Positions 57,906-64,000 of a DNA stretch of 64,000 bases are shown one piece after another. The stretch comes from Streptacidiphilus jiangxiensis (GTDB taxonomy: Bacteria > Actinomycetota > Actinomycetes > Streptomycetales > Streptomycetaceae). Below the pieces are notes generated by a model. It had not been told where the DNA came from. It made no database searches and saw nothing but the letters and a program-made list of their open reading frames with translations. Location: positions 1 through 64,000 of the forward strand of contig NZ_FOAZ01000014.1 in NCBI RefSeq assembly GCF_900109465.1, given 5' to 3'. How positions within the stretch are numbered: position 1 is the first letter of the stretch; the number at the start of each line of letters is the position of its first letter. The translations under genes were made by a program, and so were the position numbers.

Positions 57906-57977
57906 GTCCAGGCTGCGAGCCGTCCGGGCGACCACGGACGGCTCGCAGCCTACGGCCGGCCGCTCCGTGCCGGCCGG

Positions 57978-58994
57978 TCAGAGCCGGGCCCTCATGCGCT
58001 CGCAGACACCGTGGACGTCCTTGATCCCGTACGTGCGGCCGTCCTCGCCGCGCAGCGTGCCCCGGTAGCGCCCGAAGAGCTGGAAGTAGTCGATGGCCAG
58101 CACGCCGAACTGGTGCTTGACCGCCTTCCGCCCCTCCGGCTCGAAGACCACGTCCAACCGGCCGTCGGCCGAGGCGATCCGCCAGGGTGCCGCCGGGGCC
58201 GCCGACTCGGGCGTGAAGGTGATCTCCCCGAGGGCCTCGCACGCGCCCGGGGTCCACAGGCAGGACTCCTCCGGCTCCCCCGGCAGCTCGGGCCGGGCTG
58301 CGAAGTTCGCGCCCAGCGGCACGCCGTCCACGAGCGTCGCGAAGGTGCCCCAGGTCCACGTGGTGCGGTACGGGAGCAGCGAGCGGTGCTCGTCGAGGAC
58401 GGCGAGGTCGCGCGCGGGGTCGAAGACGATCTCGGCCTCACCGACACGGAGCGTGCCGGCGGCGGGGAAGGCCGCCTTGTGGGTGTACATGCTGCCGCCC
58501 GGGAGCCGCGAGCTCACCGAGAGCGGCGCGGTGGCCGTGGCGGCGTGGAGTTCGAGCTCCCCGGTGATCGCGGGGGCCTTGGCGGTCGCGGCGATGTCGA
58601 GACGGATGCGGTGCCGGCCGGTCGCGGCGGAGAACTCGTAGGCGATCCGGTATCCGGGCCGCTCGAAGCGGCACTCGTCGTCCAGCAGTCGGGTCGGCAG
58701 AGCGGGCGCGCCTGCACGGGCGTTGGCGGCGTGCTGGTGGAGCTCGGCGCGGGCCCGGTCGTACGCGTAGATCTCCGAGCTCGCCAGGTAGTGCGCGTCC
58801 TGGATGATCAGTGACGAGTACCAGTCGGGGTGCAGCAGGGTGAAACCGACCCACTCCTTGAGCCGCAGCCCTCTCAGGCGACGGGAGAGGCCGGTGAACT
58901 GGTCCAGCGGGTTGGCGTCGGCGGGCCGGGCGGCCAGGCGGCCGTAGTGCCGGGTGCCGGACTCGACCAGGCGCGTGGGAGCGGGGGTGGACAT
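57978..58994 (-). CDS. DUF2804 family protein
   Basis: 338 aa, typical DUF2804 length. Characteristic stretches: LRLKEWVGFTLLHPDWYSSLIIQDAHYLASSEIYAYDR, HKAAFPAAG, WTWGTFATLVDGVPLGANF, GIKDVHGVCERM. No signal or TM segment; beta-rich. The function of this family is not known. Convergent to the lipase gene. Confidence 0.85.
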   Translation of the reverse strand: MSTPAPTRLVESGTRHYGRLAARPADANPLDQFTGLSRRLRGLRLKEWVGFTLLHPDWYSSLIIQDAHYLASSEIYAYDRARAELHQHAANARAGAPALPTRLLDDECRFERPGYRIAYEFSAATGRHRIRLDIAATAKAPAITGELELHAATATAPLSVSSRLPGGSMYTHKAAFPAAGTLRVGEAEIVFDPARDLAVLDEHRSLLPYRTTWTWGTFATLVDGVPLGANFAARPELPGEPEESCLWTPGACEALGEITFTPESAAPAAPWRIASADGRLDVVFEPEGRKAVKHQFGVLAIDYFQLFGRYRGTLRGEDGRTYGIKDVHGVCERMRARL

Positions 58995-59162
58995 GGCCCG
59001 TAGCTTGCCCAGGGCGTGCCCGCAGGTCAACGACTCGCGCGGGGGCCTGGTCGGACGGGCGGTCGAAACGCGGGAAAAAGTTCCGGCAAGTGCCGTAAGA
59101 CCTTCGGCCCTCCCCGCTCTCTTCTGCTGAGGCCGCTGCGGCGGCGGCCTCGGAAGGGACGG

Positions 59163-59570
59163 ATGAGCATGCGCATCTCGCACGACCTGATCGCCTACCA
59201 GGTGCTGTCGGACCGACGCAGCCGCGCGGTGGCCACACGGCTGGAGTACGACGACCGCCGGCCGCACGAGGTCCGCGTGGTGTTCCACACCGACCGCCGT
59301 GACGCGGTCGCCTGGGTCTTCGCCCGCGACCTGCTGCTGGACGGGCTCGGCGCCCCGAGCGGCTGTGGTGACGTGCGAATCCAGCCCAGTGCGCGTGGCG
59401 ACGGGCACCTGCTCTCCCTGCTGCTCACCGGCGAGGACGGGGTGGCGCTGATCGAGCTGCCCGCCGCCGAGGTGGGTGCCTTCGCCCTGCAGTCGCTGCG
59501 CCTGGTCCCGCGCGGCCGCGAGCCGCAGCCGCCGGACCTGGACGCCCTGACCGCCCAACTGCTCGCGTGA
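59163..59570 (+). CDS. SsgA-like sporulation and cell-division protein (SALP)
   Basis: 135 aa. SsgA/SsgB family pattern: ISHDLIAYQVLSDRRSRAVATRLEYDDRRPHEVRVVFHTDRRDAVAWVFARDLLLDGL, then GDVRIQPSARGDGHLLSLLL and ALIELPAAEVGAFALQSLRLVPRG. SALPs are restricted to morphologically complex actinobacteria and steer septum placement, peptidoglycan remodelling and spore maturation. Which paralogue this is cannot be told. cggaaggga precedes the ATG. Directly followed by hexamer repeats and a cruciform-like hairpin. Confidence 0.93.
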   Translation: MSMRISHDLIAYQVLSDRRSRAVATRLEYDDRRPHEVRVVFHTDRRDAVAWVFARDLLLDGLGAPSGCGDVRIQPSARGDGHLLSLLLTGEDGVALIELPAAEVGAFALQSLRLVPRGREPQPPDLDALTAQLLA

Positions 59571-59622
59571 GTACGAGTACGAGTACGAGTACGACCGCGA
59601 GCACGAGCACGAGCACGAGCAC
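59569..59622. repeat. (GAGTAC)4 - (GAGCAC)4 hexanucleotide microsatellite
   Basis: Four perfect GAGTAC units (59569-59592), a 6-nt interruption gaccgc, and four GAGCAC units (59599-59622), starting at the stop codon of the SALP gene. Point change T to C converts one unit into the other. Confidence 0.95.
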
Positions 59623-59638
59623 GAGCGAGCACGGGAAG

Positions 59639-59687
59639 CCCGAGGGCCCCTGCCGACGCGCGATGCGCGTCGACCGAGGCCCTCGGG
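59639..59687. terminator. Bidirectional nested hairpin between SALP and S53 peptidase genes
   Basis: Outer arms cccgagggcc (59639-59648) / ggccctcggg (59678-59687) and inner arms cgacgcgc (59654-59661) / gcgcgtcg (59665-59672), all perfect. Placed between convergent genes, so probably terminates both. Confidence 0.8.
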
Positions 59688-59746
59688 ATGTGGGGGTGTG
59701 CGGTGAGTGGTGCGGTGGTGCGGTGGTGCGGTGGTGCGTCCCGGCG

Positions 59747-60955
59747 TCAGCCGGTGAAGGCGGTCAGGCCGTTCGGGGTGCCGAGGCCGGTCGGGCCGTC
59801 GTAGCCGGTCTCGGCCGTGCACAGGTACGCCGGGGAGCAGCTGGCGGTCGAGCCGGTGGTGACGTCGTTGAGCGAGGTGGTGTGCGCGTACAGGTTGGCG
59901 GCGGGGATCGCGGTGCTGTGCGTGCCCGCGTCGGCATAGACGCCGGCGATGAGCGGGGCCGCGACGGAGGTGCCGCCGTAGACGGCCCAGCCGCTGCCGC
60001 CGTAGGTCTGGTAGACCGCCACCCCGGTGGCCGGGTCGGCCACGGCGGAGACGTCCGCGACGGTCCGCTTGCTGCAGCCACTGTCGGCCTGCCAGCTCGG
60101 CTTGGGCTCGTAGGCGGAGCAGCCGGAGCCGGCGCCCTCGGTGGAGCTGGTGGACCAGACGCTCTCGCTCCAGCCCCGGCTGTTGGACGACTTGGTGAGC
60201 GAGGTGCCACCGACGGCGGTGACGTTCGGCGAGGCGGCCGGGTACTCGACGCCGTAACCGCCGTCGCCGGAGGAGACGGTGATCGGGATGCCCGGGTGGT
60301 TGAAGTAGGTGCTGTCGTAGCCGGTGTCGGCGGAGGACTCCGAGCCGCCGTAGCTGTTGGAGACCTCGGTCGCGCCGAGCTTGACGGCCGTGTTGACCGC
60401 GGTGCCCAGGTTCGTCATCGACGCGGACGACGCCTCGACCAGGATGATCTTCGCATTGGGGGCGATCGCGGAGACCATGTCCAGGTCGAGCGAGATCTCG
60501 CCGGACCAGGAGGCGTTGTTGCGGGGAAGGCTGCTGGTGCCGGACTGTCCCACCTGCTTGAAGCAGCCGCTGGCCACGGTGCATGCCGGCAGACCGTACT
60601 GGGCGCGGTAGGTCGCCATGTCGGAGGCCGCGTTGGGGTCGTTGTAGGCGTCGACGATCGCGACCGTCTGGCCCGCGCCGCCGCCCGACGGGATGTTGTA
60701 GGCGGAGAGCAGGTCCGAGGGCCCGAAGCCGGACGGGGTGGCGTTCGGGGTCACCCCCGTGGCACGGACGTGCTCGGCGGTACCGGTGACGTGCAGGGCG
60801 TTGCAGAAGACATGACCGGGCGTCAGATCGACCGCGCACGCGCGGGTCCAGGACACGCTGTGGGTGGGGGCGGCCTGGGCGGGCGCGGCGGCGGCCAGGG
60901 CCGCGACGCCGAGGGCGACGGCGGTGGCCGCGGCGGATATCGACGAGGTGCGCAA
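59747..60955 (-). CDS. Secreted S53 family peptidase (sedolisin-like)
   Basis: 402 aa. TTG 60955 is the start, supported by aggagg 7 nt upstream and a signal peptide RTSSISAAATAVALGVAALAAAAPAQA directly after it. Sedolisin features: catalytic Glu and Asp in WSGEISLDLDM, the oxyanion Asp region, and Ser in YGGTSVAAP; calcium-site-like residues near the C-terminus. S53 enzymes are acid-active serine-carboxyl peptidases. Most carry a ~150-200-residue propeptide; here only about 50-60 residues lie between the signal and the catalytic domain. Confidence 0.9.
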   Translation of the reverse strand: MRTSSISAAATAVALGVAALAAAAPAQAAPTHSVSWTRACAVDLTPGHVFCNALHVTGTAEHVRATGVTPNATPSGFGPSDLLSAYNIPSGGGAGQTVAIVDAYNDPNAASDMATYRAQYGLPACTVASGCFKQVGQSGTSSLPRNNASWSGEISLDLDMVSAIAPNAKIILVEASSASMTNLGTAVNTAVKLGATEVSNSYGGSESSADTGYDSTYFNHPGIPITVSSGDGGYGVEYPAASPNVTAVGGTSLTKSSNSRGWSESVWSTSSTEGAGSGCSAYEPKPSWQADSGCSKRTVADVSAVADPATGVAVYQTYGGSGWAVYGGTSVAAPLIAGVYADAGTHSTAIPAANLYAHTTSLNDVTTGSTASCSPAYLCTAETGYDGPTGLGTPNGLTAFTG

Positions 60956-61154
60956 CGTACTGCCTCCTGTGGGAGTAGGACGCCGTTCGCACAGCAGGCA
61001 CACAGCTTTCCACCTGCACGAACAGCATGACGAAGCGAGATTCCTCTGAGAACCCTCTCAAGGGGTGTCAGCTGGCGAGAACCGTATCTGCGGTGTCAGG
61101 GAGCTGACAAGACACGTGCGCCGGATGAATTCGACGTTTACTTGCGCGCAACAC

Positions 61155-61190
61155 GAAGGGCCCCACCCCCCGTGCGGGGTGGGGCCCTTC
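61155..61190 (-). terminator. Terminator of the beta-helix glycanase gene
   Basis: Perfect 15-bp stem gaagggccccacccc (61155-61169) / ggggtggggcccttc (61176-61190), 6-nt loop, 25 nt past the stop codon. Confidence 0.88.
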
Positions 61191-61215
61191 GGGGTCCCTG
61201 AAGGCGCAGCGCAGG

Positions 61216-63237
61216 CTACTGCCAGGGGCTCGGGGCCGGCGGCGGGACGACGGTGGGACGGTCGTCACAGGTGATCGTGTTCGGCAGCTCCCACGGCGCC
61301 AGCCAGGGGCCGGTGGTGCCGCCGCCGGTGTTGCCACCGAGGTCGGTGAGGTTGAACTCCGAACCGGCCGAGGTGAAGTGGAAGGACCCGCAGTTGTTCA
61401 CCCCGACCGCCCCGACGTTGCGCGCCACGACGTTCTGGAACGTGGCACCACCGGCTGCGCGGGCGCTCACCACGTCGGTCCCGGTGCCGTCGACGCGGAT
61501 GTTGCTGAAGTGCACGTTGGTGATGGAGTACTGGTCCTTCACCCCCCAGTCGGAGACCAGCATGATCGCGTCGTAGGTGTTGTCGAGGAAGTCGTCCCCG
61601 GTGACCTGGACGTTCGCGTCCAGGCTGTGCTCCAGCGCGTACAGCCAGATGGCGCCGAGCCCGATCTTCCAGTTCAGCTCGAACGTCCCGGCCCGCACGG
61701 TGGTGTTGTCGGCGACCGAGATCGTGCCGCCGAACGGCACCGCCCCGAAGCGGGTGCCGAGTTGGATGGCACTGCCCTCGCGGATCGGGTCCGCCACCAG
61801 GTTCCCAGAGACGGTGAGGTCCGAACCGCCGTACAGGGCGATCCCGTTGGCGAGCACGGGTGTCTGCACGGTGTTGTGGTCCACCACGTCGTTCGCGTCC
61901 GCGGCGGGCGCGGACCACAGGGCGATACCGTCGTCGCCGGTGTTGCGGACGAAGTTGTTCGCGATGACCGAGTCCGTCACCCCGCCATGGAAGTTGATCC
62001 CGTCGGCGATCTGGTCCGCGATCTGGTTGTTCCTGATCCGCAGGTCCGTCATCGGCCCGTCGAGCCAGATGCCCACCTTGGTGTGGTGGATGTACAGCCC
62101 CTCGATCGAGGAGTCGCTGAACGCGCCGCCGACGCCGTTGACCTGGTCGGTGTCGATCCGCTCGCGCACGTCGCCCTCGATGGCGAAGTCGCGCAGGTGG
62201 ACGTCGTGACTGCCACCGGCGGAGGCGTCCTTGCCGTAGAAGCCGACACCGGTGTGGACCGAGCCGTCGGGCGCGGGCGTCGGCAGGGTCACCTGGTGAC
62301 CCTTGATGACGGTGTACCAGTTCCCGGCACCCTGGATCGTGACATGGTCCACGATGATGTGCCGGTTCACCTGGTACGTCCCCGGCGGCACCCACACCGT
62401 CCGCCCGGTGCGCTGCGCGGCGGCGACCGCCGCGTCGAACGCGTCGGCGGAGTCCGTGGCACCGGACGGGTCGGCGCCGAAGTCCCGCACGTCCAGGGAG
62501 TGGTCGGGCCGGCGCAGCGGGGCCGGGACGTTCTGGGTGTCCAGCACGTCGATCGTCGTGGTGGCGGCCGGACTTCCCGCGGGCACGGCCAACCGGATCA
62601 CATCACCGGCACGGTAGGTGTGGTCCAGCAGCAGGCGCTGCTCGTCGTAGAAGTGGCTCGGCCGGAACGGCGTCGGAAAGACCGGCGTCGGCGTGGTCTG
62701 GTCCGGCACGCAGCCGCACTCGGTGGTCCACCAGTCCGGGTGCAGGGGCCCGGCCGTGGGGTCGTTGGTGAACGGGTACTCGTTGTAGAGCCAGGCGTAC
62801 TGGGAGGTCAGCGTCATCGTCTGCCGGTGGTGCCCGTTGACGGTGACGTCGAGCGGGGCGGTGATGCCGCCGCCGGTCGGCGCGTCCGGGATGCTGTAGC
62901 GCACGGTGATGGCGTTGGTGTCCGCGGGCAGGGTGAACTCGACGTACTGGCCGGGCGTGAGCGAGACGGCCTTGCGGCCGGTGGCCTCGGACGCGAGCGT
63001 GTACGGCGTCGTGTCGGGCCCGATCACCGTCCCGTCGGTCCGGGCGTTGAACGCGTTCTGCTCGGCGAACCCCAGGTCCGCGCCCCGCCCCCGGGTGAGG
63101 GACGGAGCGATCCCGGCCTTGGTCACCACCGCGCCCGGCGCATTCGCGACCGCGTGCGCCGTCCCGGTGCCCCCGACAGCGGCAAGCAGAGCCACCGTAA
63201 CGGCGGCCGTGGTGAGTTGTCTCTTTCTGTGCGACAT
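61216..63237 (-). CDS. Secreted right-handed beta-helix glycoside hydrolase (mycodextranase/GH87-like)
   Basis: 673 aa. Signal peptide with cleavage after AHA near residue 29. Residues ~55-240 form a CBM35-like beta-sandwich (RKAVSLTPGQYVEFTLPADTNAITVRYSIPD). From about 245 a pectate-lyase-type parallel beta-helix begins with DVRDFGADPSGATDSADAFDAAVAAAQ and continues with repeated NNxI/NxV coils (IRNNQIADQIADGINFHGG, VIANNFVRNTGDDGIALW). The combination suits alpha-1,3-glucanases (mycodextranases) of GH87, but GH28/GH55-type activity cannot be excluded. It may act on fungal cell walls. Confidence 0.78.
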   Translation of the reverse strand: MSHRKRQLTTAAVTVALLAAVGGTGTAHAVANAPGAVVTKAGIAPSLTRGRGADLGFAEQNAFNARTDGTVIGPDTTPYTLASEATGRKAVSLTPGQYVEFTLPADTNAITVRYSIPDAPTGGGITAPLDVTVNGHHRQTMTLTSQYAWLYNEYPFTNDPTAGPLHPDWWTTECGCVPDQTTPTPVFPTPFRPSHFYDEQRLLLDHTYRAGDVIRLAVPAGSPAATTTIDVLDTQNVPAPLRRPDHSLDVRDFGADPSGATDSADAFDAAVAAAQRTGRTVWVPPGTYQVNRHIIVDHVTIQGAGNWYTVIKGHQVTLPTPAPDGSVHTGVGFYGKDASAGGSHDVHLRDFAIEGDVRERIDTDQVNGVGGAFSDSSIEGLYIHHTKVGIWLDGPMTDLRIRNNQIADQIADGINFHGGVTDSVIANNFVRNTGDDGIALWSAPAADANDVVDHNTVQTPVLANGIALYGGSDLTVSGNLVADPIREGSAIQLGTRFGAVPFGGTISVADNTTVRAGTFELNWKIGLGAIWLYALEHSLDANVQVTGDDFLDNTYDAIMLVSDWGVKDQYSITNVHFSNIRVDGTGTDVVSARAAGGATFQNVVARNVGAVGVNNCGSFHFTSAGSEFNLTDLGGNTGGGTTGPWLAPWELPNTITCDDRPTVVPPPAPSPWQ

Positions 63238-63267
63238 TGCGGCTCCTTAGGCAGATGGGACGTACCA

Positions 63268-63373
63268 CCAGGGGCGCGAGGAACTGCGCGACAAGCCACC
63301 CACCAAGCCGCGCACCGAACGAGCAGGGCCATCCGCGCACGGTGGTTGCTCGCGCAGTTCCTCGCGCCCCTGG
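63268..63373. repeat. Streptomyces-type intergenic inverted repeat (ggggcgcgaggaactgcgcg)
   Basis: 33-bp arms (63268-63300 and 63341-63373), the outer 23 bp perfectly complementary, around a 40-nt loop. The arm core caggggcgcgaggaactgcg is a sequence I recall as very frequent between genes in Streptomyces. Lies between the GH13 and beta-helix genes and can form a long hairpin that may terminate transcription. Confidence 0.85.
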
Positions 63374-63390
63374 GGAGGTGGTGCAACTTC

Positions 63391-64000
63391 TCAGAGCTCC
63401 AGCCAGACCGCCGTGTCGGCGGGAAGCACCGGCTGCCCGTGCAGCTCGTCGCTGGCCAGCAGCACGGTGCCGGTGAGCGGCAGGGCGACCGGCTCCGCGG
63501 AGAGGTTCACCACGCAGGCGAAGCCGTCCCCCCGCCGGAAGGCCAGCAGCCCCTGCGGCGTCCCCTCCAGCCAGGCGAAGCCGGAATCGCCCAGCCCCCG
63601 GCGCAGCCGGAGCGCGGCGCGGTAGAGGGTCAGCATCGAGCCGGCGTCCGCGGCCTCCGCCTCGACCGTGCACTCCTTCCACGCCTCCGGCTGCGGCAGC
63701 CACGGCGCCGCGCTCGCGCCGTCCGGGCTGAACCCGAACGGTGGCTCACTGCCCGACCACGGCAGGGGCACCCGGCACCCGTCCCGCCCGGGGTCCGCCG
63801 GGTTGCGGCCCTTGCGTTCCCACATCGGGTCCTGGCGCAGCGCGTCGGGGATGTCCTCGACCTCCCACAGGCCGAGCTCCTCGCCCTGGTAGATGTAGAC
63901 CGCCCCGGGCAGTGCCTGCGTCAGCAGCGCAGCCGCCCGCGCCCGGCGCGTGCCGCGGGCGAGGTCGACGGGGCGGCCGTGCTGTCGGGCGTAGATGGCG
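63391..64000 (-). CDS. GH13 alpha-glucosidase, C-terminal part
   Basis: About 203 residues visible; the gene continues beyond the window. The sequence QALPGAVYIYQGEELGLWEV, DALRQDPMWERKGRNPADPG, RDGCRVPLPWSGSEPPFGFS is the conserved end of the (beta/alpha)8 barrel in oligo-1,6-glucosidase/alpha-glucosidase enzymes. A small C-terminal beta domain ends TAVWLEL. Hydrolyses terminal alpha-linked glucose, probably cytosolic as part of maltose or oligosaccharide use. Confidence 0.93.
   Translation of the reverse strand, partial: AIYARQHGRPVDLARGTRRARAAALLTQALPGAVYIYQGEELGLWEVEDIPDALRQDPMWERKGRNPADPGRDGCRVPLPWSGSEPPFGFSPDGASAAPWLPQPEAWKECTVEAEAADAGSMLTLYRAALRLRRGLGDSGFAWLEGTPQGLLAFRRGDGFACVVNLSAEPVALPLTGTVLLASDELHGQPVLPADTAVWLEL

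Noticed and set aside
59571-59640. Ser/Thr-rich extension of the SALP protein through the microsatellite
   Set aside because: The SALP frame ends at TGA 59568-59570 at the normal family length; the extension needs a frameshift.

Overview
The window is 64 kb of very GC-rich DNA with third codon positions almost always G or C. It comes from a Streptomyces-like sporulating actinomycete (Streptomyces, Streptacidiphilus and Kitasatospora are all possible). Evidence for this is an SsgA-like sporulation protein, zinc-independent ribosomal protein paralogues L33 and L31, many secreted hydrolases, GTG starts, leaderless promoters, a TTA codon and the Streptomyces-type ggggcgcgagg inverted repeat. I saw no transposase, integrase, phage gene or CRISPR array. 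The only RNA gene is one tRNA-Leu(GAG).

Left part (1-20 kb): histidine utilisation (hutU partial, hutH) faces an IclR regulator across two identical 18-bp palindromes. Then come a membrane/KamA-like radical SAM pair with a coupled start, a 2H-type phosphoesterase, an esterase, an HtrA-like lipoprotein protease and a secreted metalloprotease-like protein. Next are an MFS pump with its own TetR regulator behind duplicated operators, cobinamide salvage (cbiZ plus a leaderless BtuF-like protein), Zn-free L33/L31 behind a possible Zur box, the lactate oxidation operon lutABC, and an acyl-CoA dehydrogenase with a double-TetR protein, preceded by a 33-codon leaderless ORF.

Middle part (20-38 kb): a SNF2 helicase, a GH54 arabinofuranosidase with a ricin-type lectin domain behind a perfect LacI-type operator, a class C beta-lactamase-fold hydrolase, a lipoprotein, an MFS pump and an ECF sigma factor. 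The most unusual locus is at 30.3-34.9 kb. Two paralogous precursor-like peptides (70 and 72 aa) with a near-identical N-terminal half lie upstream of an M50 site-2-protease-like membrane enzyme with a possible PqqD-like leader-binding domain and two unknown proteins. XRE-type regulators flank the set, and twin TGTCCAA-N5-TTGGACA-type operators sit in its promoter. It looks like a RiPP-like or regulated-proteolysis peptide system without any known RiPP-modifying enzyme. A DEDDh exonuclease with a coupled 74-aa protein and the tRNA follow.

Right part (38-64 kb): an RsbW-like ATPase, an MBL-fold hydrolase, a transketolase/PDH-E1-like protein, a Uma2 nuclease, an ABC-F ATPase, an orphan OmpR-type DNA-binding protein and another MFS pump. 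Then follow several small metabolic enzymes, a stand-alone EF-G domain IV-like protein, exonuclease III, a methyltransferase/TetR divergon with a palindrome and four 10-bp iterons, a PLP enzyme, an SGNH lipase, a DUF2804 protein and the SsgA-like protein. The edge holds a block of secreted or carbohydrate-active enzymes: an S53 peptidase, a beta-helix glycanase and a partial GH13 alpha-glucosidase.

Six genes share the layout of a -10-like hexamer, exactly 6 nt, then ATG. This points to frequent leaderless transcription.
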